64,000 bases of DNA from Polytrichum commune (taxonomy: Eukaryota; Streptophyta; Polytrichopsida; Polytrichales; Polytrichaceae): the NCBI GenBank assembly GCA_950295325.1, contig OX485806.1, positions 28,210,001 to 28,274,000 of the forward strand, in the 5' to 3' direction. Positions 24,870 through 36,781 of this stretch are shown one piece after another (position 1 is the stretch's first letter; each line of letters opens with the position of its first letter). A program made the translations under genes and the position numbers. The notes beneath the pieces were generated by a model. That model made no database searches. It was not told where the DNA came from and was given only the letters and a program-made list of their open reading frames with translations.

Positions 24870-26070
24870 CGGATGATTGAATCGAGTCGAGTGTTTGGTC
24901 CAGATAGTTCCTAAGAAAATTGTTGACTGTGCGACTCTTAGAGCATCAGCCTACCGGTGGATTTCAATGCTCATCTGATGCTTGCTTGCTTGCCTTTCCA
25001 GGCTTTTTGGTCAGGTTTCATGGATGCAGAAGCATGGAAATGCATGGGGGAACTAAGGGAAGGGAAGAGGAGGAGAGACATGTGTGGTTTTGGGTACTCG
25101 CCACCTGGCGCCACATGCGCGGATAAACAATAATGAGTTTCGACTTGCAATATGCTTGTGACCCTTTGACCCATTCCCGCTGGGAGGGGGGAGGCCTATT
25201 GCCGCACATGAGACTCTTATCCCCATGCTTTCTGCTGGGGCCCTGAACTTTATTTGTGACGACGGTGTGAAATGGGTTTTAGGGTTTAGGGTTTAGGTTT
25301 ATTTTAGGCAGGTTACTTAACTTGGAAAAATTTCAAAATTTTTTTTCCATAGAGTAGCAAATCTATGCAAAGTCTACAAAAAAAAACCATAAAAATTAAT
25401 AAACTCATGTGCAACCTACAAAAATTCGCAAAGTCGTCTTAAGGAAAGAGCCTTGTACTAGTGTCTGGGGAGGATTTTGGGTATAATCGGTCAAGATCTT
25501 GGTATTTCCAAGTCCAATTGGTGACATGGTGTGATCTTTCAGTTTTCTTTTATAGATTCCTCTAAATGTTTGGTAATTTTCTTGAAGTCTTGGGCTTCAA
25601 CCAATTACTTCTCAGAGTCAACTGGTTCATCTGTAACTAAGTGGTCGGTTGTCCCCATTCATTGTCTTGTACTCTCCATTGGGTTGGGGGGGGGGGACGG
25701 GCTGTCTATTAATGTTGGATTGCTCAGTGAGAATCACCACAAAATTAGCCTTGTTGTGGCAAGTGAGGATCTTCAATTAAATGAAGGTGTTGCCCCCCTT
25801 TTGTGGATTACTTCTTACACCACCTCGTTGAGTAGATTGATTCATGATTAGCCATTGTGGTTGGCCAAAGTTGGTGCTCTTCTAAAAGTGTTCTTCCATC
25901 CTTCTTACACAACTATTATGAATGGCCAAAGTGGTGTTATTTTATACTTGATGCTGCATATGATTAATTGTTTCTAACAATGACTTACTCGATGGCACCA
26001 TTGCACTGACTTGTTGATCGCTTAAGGATTAAAAATAGGTGCCACCAAAAAGGAAATTGTTACTTGAAGG
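24870..26070. other. probable promoter of the B12D-like gene, then gene-free DNA
   Basis: On the minus strand, 25000-25120 is pyrimidine-rich (a CTCTCCTCCTCTTCCC segment), as in many plant leaders, and would suit a start site for the gene to its left. A telomere-like motif is at 25275-25297. Beyond 25300 I see no gene. A run of 11 G residues lies near 25687. Confidence 0.35.
25275..25297 (+). repeat. interstitial TTTAGGG repeats (telo box)
   Basis: About three copies of the plant telomere unit in the form TTTTAGGGTTTAGGGTTTAGG. Short tracts like this are common in plant promoters and do not mark a chromosome end. Confidence 0.8.
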
Positions 26071-26074
26071 TGTC

Positions 26075-26480
26075 AATATCTTAAGGTCGAGGCACGCATA
26101 GTAGACCATGTCCATTTAATTGCTCACTAGGGTCATGTAATGCCAACATACATGAGATGTATGTTTTTTAGGCGAACAAAGTTAAAATTTATGTGGTGAC
26201 GGCTTGTGATTGATCACCCCATAAGAAGTTTTGGCAATTATTGTAGCCAATGAATAGCATTGAGATGAGCGGTTATAGGTTAACCTATAAATCAATTATG
26301 TGTAACCCTAAGGTTTATGCTTCTAAATTTGTAGCAATTTCCATATTCATTTTTTTAATTCATAAGTTAATATGTAGCATTCTCCTTGAAATTTGTTTCT
26401 CTTCAAAAGAAAAATAATTCTTTGCTATTACTCCTCCTAAACATATGCAAACTCTCTTATTTTATCGGTTATAGGTGTGT
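26075..26480 (+). repeat. dispersed family R2, copy 1
   Basis: Shares a long collinear match with 60815-61280. Common blocks include 'TTAAGGTC-AGGCA', 'GCTCACTAGGGTCATGTAAT', 'CTTAGGCGA', 'AGCATTGAGA', 'GTGTAACCCTA', 'AATTTGTAGCAATTTCCAT' and 'CACTCCTCCTAAAC'. It is non-coding; a decayed LTR is plausible. Confidence 0.7.
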
Positions 26481-26511
26481 CAACCATAAGGTACCCTACC
26501 TAACTACGAAG

Positions 26512-27508
26512 GTATGATCTAAAATTGCCAAACCACTTGCATGTTTGGCGTGTTCACATTGCAATGGGAATTTTTAGGAGGTGTGAGACATTTCATGATT
26601 CTTATCAAAGGTCCTACTCACACTTATATGTTGCTTTAGCTAATGACAAGCCACAAGCCTTCAAATTGTGTAGTCTTTTGGTTGAGCTTCCTACGTGGTA
26701 TGAGGAAATGCCACATTGCCGTTACATGTGGAAGTTTGATGAGATTTCCTCCGAAGTTGATTTCTTGGGGGCAGAGAGCCCACCCATAGATAGAGAGCTC
26801 AACCGCCTATGATTTTGCCACCGTATTTGAGAAAAATGGTTGTTTTGCTCAATACACACTAGCCATTTCCTCCCACACATCGCCATTTGCTCATTCAATT
26901 CATGTGTTCTTTTGTTGATCTATGTTCAACTTCAAATCGGGTTCACTAAAGGATCTCTTGTAGCAATGAGCGACATAACTACCTACCAATCCCAGAGGTA
27001 ACAAACATTGGATTAGCGTTGCAAAGTGGTGTTGCACTGTGATTCTTGCATTTAGCCTCTATAATTCAAGTTTGACAATTGGAGATGTTTGCCATGTAGC
27101 CATCTGAATTAAATTTAGCTTAATTCATCTCCTTTGCATAATGATTGCTTTTGTTTTTGTGTATCCAACCTTGCTTTAAATTTGAACATGATATTTCTAA
27201 GTAAATTCTCACATCAGTCCATTACATTTGATTTTCAGTGCACCCTTGTATTGTGCATCTGGAACTCAGCTACATGTTGAGCTCGAGTTCCAAGTTGTGC
27301 ACGAACATAAAAGATCTAGCTGGATTTTTGTGCATCATTCTTACTATAGTGAGATATTTGCCGAAACATGAAGGTATTATCTAAAACTGCCAAACCACTT
27401 GTGTGTTTGGTGTGTTCACATAGCAATGGGGATTTGCTAAGGTGCATGACATTTCTTGGATTCTCATCAAAGGTCCTACTCACCCTTGTATGTTGTTTAA
27501 GCTAATAA
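26512..27508 (+). repeat. direct duplication R3 (26512-26650 and 27370-27508)
   Basis: Both segments contain 'GCCAAACCACTTG', 'TGTTTGG-GTGTTCACAT', 'GCAATGGG', 'CATCAAAGGTCCTACTCAC' and 'TTAAGCTAAT'-type blocks in the same order. The copies are 860 bp apart. The left copy overlaps a 95-codon frame (26525-26812) with no recognised domain; because its first part is repeated elsewhere, I treat it as repeat DNA. Confidence 0.6.
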
Positions 27509-27599
27509 CAACCTTGAATCCAACACCCTAGCAACCAATCATAGCAAAGGTCTAGGATGGAATTGATTGGTTTGAAAGCACTTATTTGGTTAGTTTTTT

Positions 27600-27860
27600 T
27601 CTTATTAGGACACCTATACCTGAGTGATAAGCAGTTCGTGGAGCTCCAACAACATATACCAAAAAGACGTATGAGTTAACAAAATCAGATTGCGTGTTCA
27701 ACATACGTAATTATTTTAGGCTCAATAGTCAACACAATTGGGGTGAAAGGAGGGAGAGATCTATGTGACCAACTAATGTACATGAGAATCTTCACTCTGA
27801 CAATGAAGAAGACATTCATATGAGCTCTAAAAATGATGAGGGAAGTGGCTACAACCTCAT
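27600..27860 (-). repeat. dispersed family R1 copy
   Basis: Reverse-oriented copy with 'GGACACCTATACCTGAGTG', 'CCAAAAAGACGTATGAG', 'CTCAATAGTCAACACAATTGG' and 'GAGAATCTTCACTCTGACAA'. The 3' portion ('ATGAGCTCTAAAAATGATGA') is shared with the copy near 62500, which extends the known length of the family. Confidence 0.65.
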
Positions 27861-29590
27861 TTTGGATATGCTACCCACCTCATTATTCGATCGTGTCTTT
27901 CATATCCTAATAGGATTGGGCTTATTGGAATAAATAACCATTTTAAGATCCGTATGTCTACCTTGACCCACTCCCCACCCCATGAATTGCTTGGAAACCT
28001 TATAGCTTGGAGTCGATATTTGCTAGATTTTGGACCACGACATGTCCAATTGTGGTATTTACACTTACAATCATCTTCTCAAAGACACAAGCACAAACAT
28101 GAATAGGTACACGTTATCTTAGTTTCCATTAAACCACATTAAACGTTGTTGAAAATTTTGAATATAAATTTCAACACCTCTTAGAGTCTTAGTGTATACT
28201 TTTTAAACATGGTATGGATAATTTTATTTATCTTAATTATAATTTTATTTAGATAGTGTTTATTTCAAGCAAGAATATCTAGAGGTTGCATGTAAGTAAG
28301 GGTCAAAATTAGGTGCAATTACTATGTTTGGTTGTTGTATTCATCACATGTGTATGACATAATAATTAAAGTAGGAGCACCTTAAACCAAGACAATCCCA
28401 AAACCAAGATCTAGATTACCCCAACAACCAAAGTGGCGCGAGAAACTGGTAACTCGATACGTTTATTATTAGTATGTAGTGCTCTAGTTATTGGTAATAA
28501 GTTAGGCTATATCTCAACTAGGGGTGACAACACATTTTCCACTTTAAATTTTTTGAGTATTTGTTTCATTGTTGGAGGGGGAAAACAAAAAATTTCTTGC
28601 AATACATCTTCTTTGACATAAAAAATATTATTCTAAATTTGATTTGTTTTTTTCTACCCGGGGACATTTTCTTTATTTTTTTTGGTTCATATGGTTACCA
28701 TAGGTAGAATATTGTTGTGTTTGATTTAAGCACCTCTACCTTATCTTATTTGGACACCCATACCATAGCTCTCTAGCAGCATGAGCACCTTTTTGCCTAA
28801 AAAATAATTAAAGTGCAAAAGTAAGTTAGGCAACCCATAAAATAATATTTTAAAATTGGGTAGATTCAAAAAGAAATTAAAATGAGTTAGACATTCATTC
28901 CCGTTTTTATGGTAGTGTGTCAACATGACTTGTGGAGCAAATTCATGCTTGTATTGTTTTTAGACCATGAGTGAGATTAATGCCTCGTGAAGACACTGTT
29001 GAAAGTTATCGAGGAGGAGGCTTATAGTCCTTTCCTGAAATGCTGCTCTCTAAGGCGGCCACATCACTTGTTAGGGTTATTAGGGTTAGGGTTGTGTGGT
29101 GGACTGAAGAGCTCCAAACCCTAGCTATCATGTGGCGATGGCGATCATGTGGCTTATCTACTTTGTTGGATTCCAGTGAATGTCACTTGCATTATTGTGA
29201 TTTTAGGCAATCTTTGAATGTTATTTAAATTTTTTTTGTAGACACTCAACTAAAGTAATTTCCCATAAATTTAGGCCCCTTTAAAATGAATTATTTTTTG
29301 CTCAAGATGCTAGAGAGCTATGGTATATGAGTGGGGTGTGGGTCTTAAAAAAAAGGACACTAAAAAAAAAAGGGTTAAAAAGAGATTTGCCTACGTGGTT
29401 TACCATTTGGAGTTACACATTGCTACAAAGTTTTACTAAGATATCATTCTTTTATCAAGTAGGTTATGTTATGTTCCTTGATGTGCATACTATCTATTTA
29501 TGTTGTCTAAGTATAAAAATGGTGTCACTGGTAAAAGGATCATAGAAACATGTAACTCCAAATGGTAAACCATTGTAATAGGTGTAAAAG
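27860..29590. other. gene-free interval
   Basis: AT-rich DNA with no protein-like frame. Short frames at 28433-28621, 28741-28926 (-) and 29040-29228 have no recognisable features. Confidence 0.5.
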
Positions 29591-29594
29591 GTGT

Positions 29595-29648
29595 AGATGG
29601 ATAGATGGATAGATGATTGGATGAATGGATGGATGAATGGATGGATGG
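29595..29648. repeat. (GATG/GATA)n tetranucleotide repeat
   Basis: An imperfect run of GATG, GATA and AATG units. Confidence 0.9.
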
Positions 29649-29849
29649 CATGCACTTACAATCCTATTACCGTGCATGGGATACCCTTGGGAACTCCTAT
29701 TACCGCGAATTCTACTTCTGTACAACCCGCGTGAGGATCAAGCTTAAGTTACAAATGATTTGCTCAGTTCTTTTACTCATCACCAATGTACCAATTCTCC
29801 CACGTTCATCATGGCCGGTGCCTGGACACCCGGGTTTATGCCAATGAGA

Positions 29850-29912
29850 ATATACCACGTCATCTGCCACCTGGCCCTACTCTTCTCCGCACTGTTGACC
29901 ACGTCTACGTGG
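29850..29912 (+). promoter_or_regulatory. ACGT-core element cluster upstream of the serpin gene
   Basis: TACCACGTCATC at about 29853 is followed at 29899-29912 by CCACGTCTACGTGG, a near-perfect palindrome holding two ACGT cores. ACGT cores of this kind are bound by plant bZIP factors (ABRE/G-box class). They lie about 130-290 bp upstream of the candidate leader exon ending at 30141. A role in stress or ABA control of the serpin is only an inference. Confidence 0.4.
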
Positions 29913-30141
29913 CGCACCAGGCGATGCGCTCTCTCCCCAACTTGGCCTTCTCTGACCACTCGGATTGCTTTGTCCGCTTTCGATCGTCCCATGCCCATCA
30001 CATTTTCTGAAGCACTTGACGAACAGGCGCACGCGGAACAAAGTATTTAGCTCAATTGGTGTTGGGTTTCGGTCTCAATTGCGTTGGTCTTTCCGAAGCT
30101 TTCGGATTTCGAACTCGTCTTCGAAGCCCCGGACTACCGAG

Positions 30142-32065
30142 GTATGAGTGTGCTTCGTTATTTTTCGAGTTTTGTTCCATTGTTTGAAGTTTGGGAAGAA
30201 TTTTTTTGATTGCGTTTTTAATGTGGTGGTTTCCGTCTTTTCCAGTGTGAAAACCCTAGGTTTACACCCTTTTTGAGGTCAGAATCGCCACAGCCAAAGT
30301 CGCCTAGGAAGTCTGCATTTGAATTTTCTTCAGAAGAAATAACAAGGTTTTTTTAAGACAAATCAATTGAGAGGATGGTCCTTCAACCGTGACAAATAGT
30401 GCATCTGTTCTAGCTGTCTGATCTGTTTTGGAACATGTTAGCCCCAGAGTTGCACTGTTGCACTAGAGTTCCTTGAGCTGTAACTTCGATGTTGTTGGGG
30501 GCATCTTCAAAAATGACCATGCGTACTCTATAAGGTTAGAAATGGGGAAGAATGTTTTGATCCTTCAATTTTGATTTCAGAAGTAATTATTTCAAAAATT
30601 TATCAAAAATACAAAGCTTATTGTTCTAAAGAGAAATTGATAGGTTGACTTTATTCATATATACAGTAGAGTGATGGGTAGTTGCAAACATTGCATGTCC
30701 TTTCAGTGGCATTAAAGCTGTTGAAATAGTCAGGTTTGAACGCTTCATGAGTCCTACTAGAGTATAACCATTGATGATTCTTTTGCGATCAAGGTCTTGG
30801 AGGTGATAGACAATTTCAGTAGCTACGTGTGAAATAAGGATAGATGAAATTTACCTATTTCTGAGCAAGATTTGAAGTAGGGAGTTCCATTTTGGGATGT
30901 TTAGACCTTTGAGGGCCGCTTCACCTGAGGAATAGCTGTTTTATCTGCAGTCACATGGTACCATCAGGACATGACTTGAACCCTGAATGGTCCTGACGTT
31001 CCAAAATGAGACACTCGATTTCCATAGTTGAATCTTGTGTGTTTTCAGTAATTTAATTTTCCCATAGATAGCTATTGAAATTGGCCATCACCTCCAGTAG
31101 CTTGATCTTAAATGTCATGAACGATTATCTTGAACACTTCATGAAGTGCTCACATCTCAACAGACATGATTACAATTTGATCACTTCAAGATCATATTAA
31201 GTTTGCATCTTTCCACCAATCTATGGTATCTGCGATTCCAACCAATCCTGTCAAGTTTCTCATCAAAACAATGAGATTCTGATTCTGATATATTTTCAAA
31301 GTGTCTCCATCCAAATTGATCAGGAGGAACTAAAGTTTAGATTTTGTATGTCTTATGGTATGAGCGTGATCCTTTGATGATGGTGCCTCACAACTTCTCT
31401 CTTTTGTGATAGTTCTCAAGAAACCCCTGGAATAGTTGTTTCAGAATATATCATCTTAGAAAATAGCTAATAGAAGGCTTTCAAGGGTTAATGCAACTGA
31501 GATATAGCTGTTTACTGATACGAGTATTCCTGTGATGGACAGTGCCTTCTGAACTGTAACTTTGGCATTAGAAGTTTGAGCTGTAGTCTAATACTCAAAA
31601 CAATGAGATTCTAATTATGATGAATCTTCATTGTGTCTATCTCTAAATTCATTTTAGGATGACCGGAAGTATTCGATTTGTATTCTTTACTACATGATCT
31701 GATCCTTTGATGATGGTACCTCACAGGTTTTCTCTTTTGCGATAATAGGTCTCAAGAAACCCTTCAAACTGTTGTTGCACAACTAATAATTTTAGAAATG
31801 CTTTTTACCCCTCAGACCTTTATAGGGTTAAACCCTCATTCAGTGGGGTGAATTTTCAGAAATCTCTATCACTAAACTCAGCATATCTGTTTTCGCATTC
31901 TTTACTGTGGATGTGATTCTTCAATGATGGTGCCTCGCAACTTCTCACTGTTGTGATAGTTCTCAAGAAACCCTTGGATATGTTTTTTCACAACACATGT
32001 CTTAGAAAATTCTTAAACCCTACTTCAGTGAGCAGGGTGAAGTGCAGGTTTAGCAGGAGGAAGTT
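30142..32065 (+). other. candidate 5' UTR intron of the serpin gene with internal repeats
   Basis: A good donor (CGAG|GTATGAG) follows a G+C-richer segment ending at 30141, and several AG acceptors lie at about 32046-32072, shortly before the serpin ATG. Inside, three diverged tandem units (about 31300-31440, 31615-31785 and 31855-32000) share 'GATGATGGTGCCTCACAACTT', split here as GATGATGGTGCC and TCACAACTT, and 'GTGATAGTTCTCAAGAAACCC'-type blocks (GTTCTCAAGAAACCC). Confidence 0.45.
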
Positions 32066-32118
32066 CAGATATTCATTGCCTGCACTGAGAAAAGAAGAAA
32101 GACAATCAATATCCTAAG

Positions 32119-34273
32119 ATGGTGGATGTGGCGGCATCGGTTCACGGTTTGTCCGAGTTTTCGTTGGAATTGTACAAGGCGGTTGTGAAGAGCCAAGAGA
32201 ACAAGAATGTGGCCTTGTCACCTCTCAGCATTGGGCTTGCGCTTGCGATGACATCTGCGGGCGCAAAGGGGCCGACTCTCGACCAGATTTCCAAGTGCAT
32301 CAGGCTTCCCTCAGGCGAGCCAATGCATGACTTTTGTGCTCAGCTGAAAACCGTGGTGCTCGCGGACGCGAGTGGTGCGGGAGGCCCCCAATTCGCTCTT
32401 GCGAATCGCGTGTGGGTAGACCAGAGCATGAAACTGAAACCTGCGTTCCAGAAAGTGCTCAAGGACAGCTACGGATCGGAGGCAGGCTCGGTTGATTTTT
32501 CCAAGGTAAAATTCCTTTGAAAATCAATGTACTAATAGATTTATCCTCGAATTCAACATGACTTTTGGTCGGAGTTGATTGTTTTGCATACAATACCTTC
32601 CATGTTTGGTAAGTTTGGGGTGCATTCTTGGAACACCTGAAAGTTCATGATCAAACTGTGGGCCGTCAGCTTACAATTCTTTTACCAAAAGTTGTTCGAA
32701 CCTAAATCTACCAATATCGGCTCTTCAAAAATACATGTGAGGAATTCAACCCCGTGCTCCTCCCACAGAGGTACAATTTGTGGATATTTGAGGACATGCT
32801 CATGTGATGCTGCTTTAGAAACAATTGATCTTCTTAGAATGCAATACGAGTTACTGGTCAGGAGACAACCACTTCTTAAACTTCTTAACTTGACTCAATG
32901 TGACTTATTGTCAGGAGTTGGCCCCTTATGATTTTCCATCAGTTGATTTGCATACTAAACTAAATATTTCTTCCCACTTGTGGTGCATGCTTGGATGTAG
33001 TGTTTGAATTTGAATGAAGAGCAACCTATTTGGGTTCATTGAGATCCAAAATCATTTTAGCACCTCTTGGCATGCCAGGAGTTTGACCCTTGATGAATCC
33101 GATTGTTTTACCGTCCAGTTTGGTTCTAGAATTCCCTGAACAAACTGGTTGCTGGAACTGAACAGATGTAGAATTATACTTTCAGTTAATCTGAAAGGTT
33201 TGAATATGTAAGTTGGCGCAGAATTTCTGACCTGGTACTCGCATAAAAAGCATAACAGATGTTAAATAGCAGTATCACATGAGCATCTCATCATGTGAGA
33301 AGTTTTGTTATGACTCCCTCGAGTTTGTGTGGATCAAATTATCCACAGATCATACCTCTGAGAGCATGGGAATCAATTCCTCTTTCACATGTATTTTTTT
33401 TAAAAATGTGTGGTAGATCCAGGTTAAAACTGTAATATGCGATCTAATTTCGTTTTGGATTCGCCATGGCTTTCGTATCTGCAGTCCGATGAAGCCCGGG
33501 AGGAAGTAAACGCATGGGCGAAGGAAGAGACACACGGGAAGATCGAAGACCTTCTTCCTTCGGGATCGGTGGACCACACGACACGCCTCGTGTTGGCGAA
33601 CGCGCTCTACTTCAAGGGCGCATGGAAGACACCGTTTGAGGAGGAAGACACGAAGGAGGGTGACTTCTTCTTACTCGACGGTAAAACAATCAAAGTCCCC
33701 ATGATGCACACGCAGAAAAAACAATTTGTCAAAGACTTCCAACACTTCAAGGCGCTTCGTCTCCCGTACTTTGCGGGTGACGACAAACGTCTTTTCTCGA
33801 TGTCGATTATCTTGCCGCACGAAAAGAACGGTCTACCCGATCTGGAGAAAACTCTTGATGTCAAAACGATCGCGGATGATTTGAGGCACATCTCCCAAGA
33901 AGTCCCGCTGACCGAATTTGCGCTGCCGAAATTCAAAATCTCGAGCGGGTTTGAAGTACCAGAGGCGTTAAAAAGCCTTGGGTTGACGCTCCCATTTGGG
34001 TCGGACGCGGACTTGTCGGAAATGGTCGATTCACCATCGGCCGGCGAATTGATGGTTTCGAATATGTTTCATAAAACTTTTGTGGAAGTGAACGAAAAAG
34101 GCACCGAGGCGGCCGCTGCGACCGCCGTGACCATCATGTTGAAGGGGCTTGCGATGTTCCAAAAACCGACCGATTTCGTCGCCGACCACCCCTTTTTGTT
34201 CCTCATCAAAGAGGAGTTAACGAATGTGGTCGTCTTCACCGGCCGAATCACCGACCCCTCGGCTTTGAACTGA
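32119..34273 (+). CDS. plant serpin, LR-type reactive centre
   Basis: Two exons, 32119-32505 and 33485-34273, join in phase 0 (intron GTAAAA...CTGCAG) to give 391 residues, the normal length for a plant serpin (about 390). Serpin landmarks in order: NVALSPLSIGLALAMTSAGA near the N-terminus, LANRVWVDQS, VLANALYFKGAWKTPF, a PMMHTQKKQF segment, LPKFKISSGFEVPEALKSLG, the hinge EKGTEAAAAT, and DHPFLFLIKE plus VVVFTGRITDPS at the end. Aligning the hinge places Lys at P1 and Gly at P1' (IMLK|GLAM), the position of the Arg in AtSerpin1 and other LR serpins. The Ala-rich hinge without bulky residues predicts an inhibitory serpin. There is no signal peptide, so it is cytosolic. By analogy, targets would be Arg/Lys-specific proteases such as metacaspases or RD21-like cysteine proteases. 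Confidence 0.95.
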
Positions 34274-36519
34274 TGCTGATGTTTTTAGTGGCACATCGAT
34301 AATTTCAAGATGGATAACCCACTCGAAGGCTTGCACCATGCGGCGGACTAGCTAGCAATGACCAAGGTAAATGATGTTATCATCGATGGGATCCATCTTG
34401 GCAAGGTTTGAAAGAGAGCAAATGGAGGCCAAAAGCAGAAAACTTGAAAGGTGGGATGTTTTCGAGATACATCTGCCTCGGGGAATCACTCGGCGAAAAT
34501 CTGGTGCTTCCCTTTGTTGATGTTGTTCATTTGAGTGTTTGTGAGCTTCAATCCAGCCACAAGTAAATGATACTTGTGAATGACTTTTGGAACCAAACTG
34601 TTTGTATGCTGGAGACTTGATCAAAAGTCCTGTAAATGATCAGATTTAGGTGCAGCAACGACGCGTTCATGGCAGAGGATATTGTATTTTACTGGTTTGA
34701 TTGTATTATGTATGTTTTTGGCTGAATCGGAGGCATGGAGGCTCAGTTTTTGAATTATTTGCATGTTGATGGAAATGCAAGACCTTTTTCTTCATTCTTT
34801 GTAGTGTACGCCGAACTGTTGGACTAAAATGTTGGGTTGCCATAGCTATTATGACATTCTTCAACCATATCTACCTGTTTGCTTCCCGGAGAGTTGCGGT
34901 AGGTAGATGCTGGGCTCACGCTACGTAAATGTTGGATCTGGAAGAGCTTCAATGTGAATCTTGAGTTTGCAATTTGGGAGTTACTAGATTCACATAAAAA
35001 CAAAAAACAAACATCTGAAAAATGTTATAGTTGGCTCAGGCGACTTGAAAGTCTTGCAAATGTCTTATGAAATGAATGAAAGTGATTTTAAAGTTCAGGA
35101 GGCAAAAGGCTCAAATAAATTCTATTATTTGCCAACAAATTGACAAAATGGTTAAAAAAACATGCCATTTGGATGGATTATGGTGCATGGATGTACATGA
35201 GAATTTATAGCAGCAAAGCTCGATAAGGATGGAAGGATTTCTTTGTCTGACCCTATTGCAACTCAATATAATATTCACATTCTAATGGCGTAAAAAAATC
35301 ATCAAATTTTTTAATTTTTTAATTTTTTTTTGCAGAGCACGAATTGGAGATGATAGAAGAGGAAACTTGGTAACAACACACAAATTTTCTCCAGAGGGAG
35401 CAAAGGGCAAGATATGCAACAACGGAAGCACTGATAATGCTATAGAATGGTTGTGGGCATCACAAATGCTAAGATGAACCCCTAGATCAAACACCACATC
35501 ATCGGAATACCTAATTACAAAGAAAGACGACAGTCAACAAGGCAAACAAGGAGTATGGATGGCAACAATACAAAAAACATTCAATTGGAATTTCAAGGTG
35601 GAGTGACATCAACAAAGGGCGATGTTATAGACGAAAACGTCTTGCACCAATCTTGGTCAAACCCTATTGGACAACAATCGTTTGCATGTAGCAAACACAT
35701 GTAGCAAACACCATGATTTTGGTCCTCATACTTGCAAATGCCCAAAAATTCTAACATTATGGCATGTTGCATTGCTACTTGGATTCTTTTATACCATTAG
35801 GATGTGGCTCTATAATCTTATTAATATTAAATATTAAAAAATATAGAGCAGAATCAACTATGACATAGGTCTTAAACCAAATTTGAATAGCACACATATG
35901 GTATTAAGTGACTTTGCATCCAATGCACATAATACTATCTCATGTGCATAAGAAAATTATAGGGCCATACTTTATGTCATGGTCATCTATTGTAGGTGAT
36001 CAATTGGAAGTCTTACTATCTAAGCTCACTCCATCATAATATTAAGCCTTGGTATACTCTCATCAAAAATTTGAATGAAAACGCATTATGCGTTTCGAAA
36101 TGATTAATATAATCATAATTTGATGTGAAAATTTGTTTTGCACACAATGATGTTGATATTGAAGCTACATTGTTATCGGTGTTAATGATTTCTTTATTCA
36201 TAAGAGTTTGGGTGGTACAAAGATCTCAATTTTCAAACATCACTTATAGATCTCTTGGTTTTGTTCTTGACTTTGAAACATTAAAACATCAAAACTCTAA
36301 ATGACATAGTCTCCAGGATGACCGTTGAATCGTATAAAAAAATCATGTTCTCCAATCCTAGAAAGCCACCTCAAGCGTCAAAGTGTAAAGATCAAAATGA
36401 ACCCTACATATCTAATGTATGGTGGTGGTAGAAATTTAATAAAGGAATTTAACAAGCGTAAACCTCAAGTCTATTGGGGTGTTTGGTAGGGGTTGGAGGC
36501 CATATAAGCGAGCTATCAA

Positions 36520-36521
<2 letters not shown>

Positions 36522-36553
<32 letters not shown>
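36522..36553. repeat. (AT)n microsatellite
   Basis: A pure AT dinucleotide run. Confidence 0.95.
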
Positions 36554-36559
<6 letters not shown>

Positions 36560-36754
36560 GTGAGACATCTTTACAACCTATGTTTCAAGTGTAAAAGCCA
36601 TAGGTACTTCACTAGTAAAATATTAGAAATAGGGTGACACCTAATATAGGGTGTCCCTTATGTATATAAGAAACGATTTATTTATTCAATGTAATATAGC
36701 ATCATTTTTATTCACATACTACATTATACATATTATGCAATGCCCCATAAGGTC

Positions 36755-36781
36755 ATGTGTGTGTGTGTGTGTGTGTGTGTG
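36755..36781. repeat. (GT)n microsatellite
   Basis: A pure GT dinucleotide run followed by a T-rich tract. Confidence 0.95.

Noticed and set aside
25275-25297. TTTAGGG repeats as a chromosome end
   Set aside because: Only about three units, with ordinary DNA on both sides; a similar short tract occurs inside an ATPase intron at 54909-54925.
26525-26812. 95-codon frame
   Set aside because: Its first part is duplicated at 27370-27508 in broken form and no domain is recognisable, so it is more likely repeat DNA.
29780-30050. Overlapping frames on both strands upstream of the serpin
   Set aside because: They lie in a G+C-rich promoter/leader segment; neither strand shows a domain and frames are open on both strands by composition.
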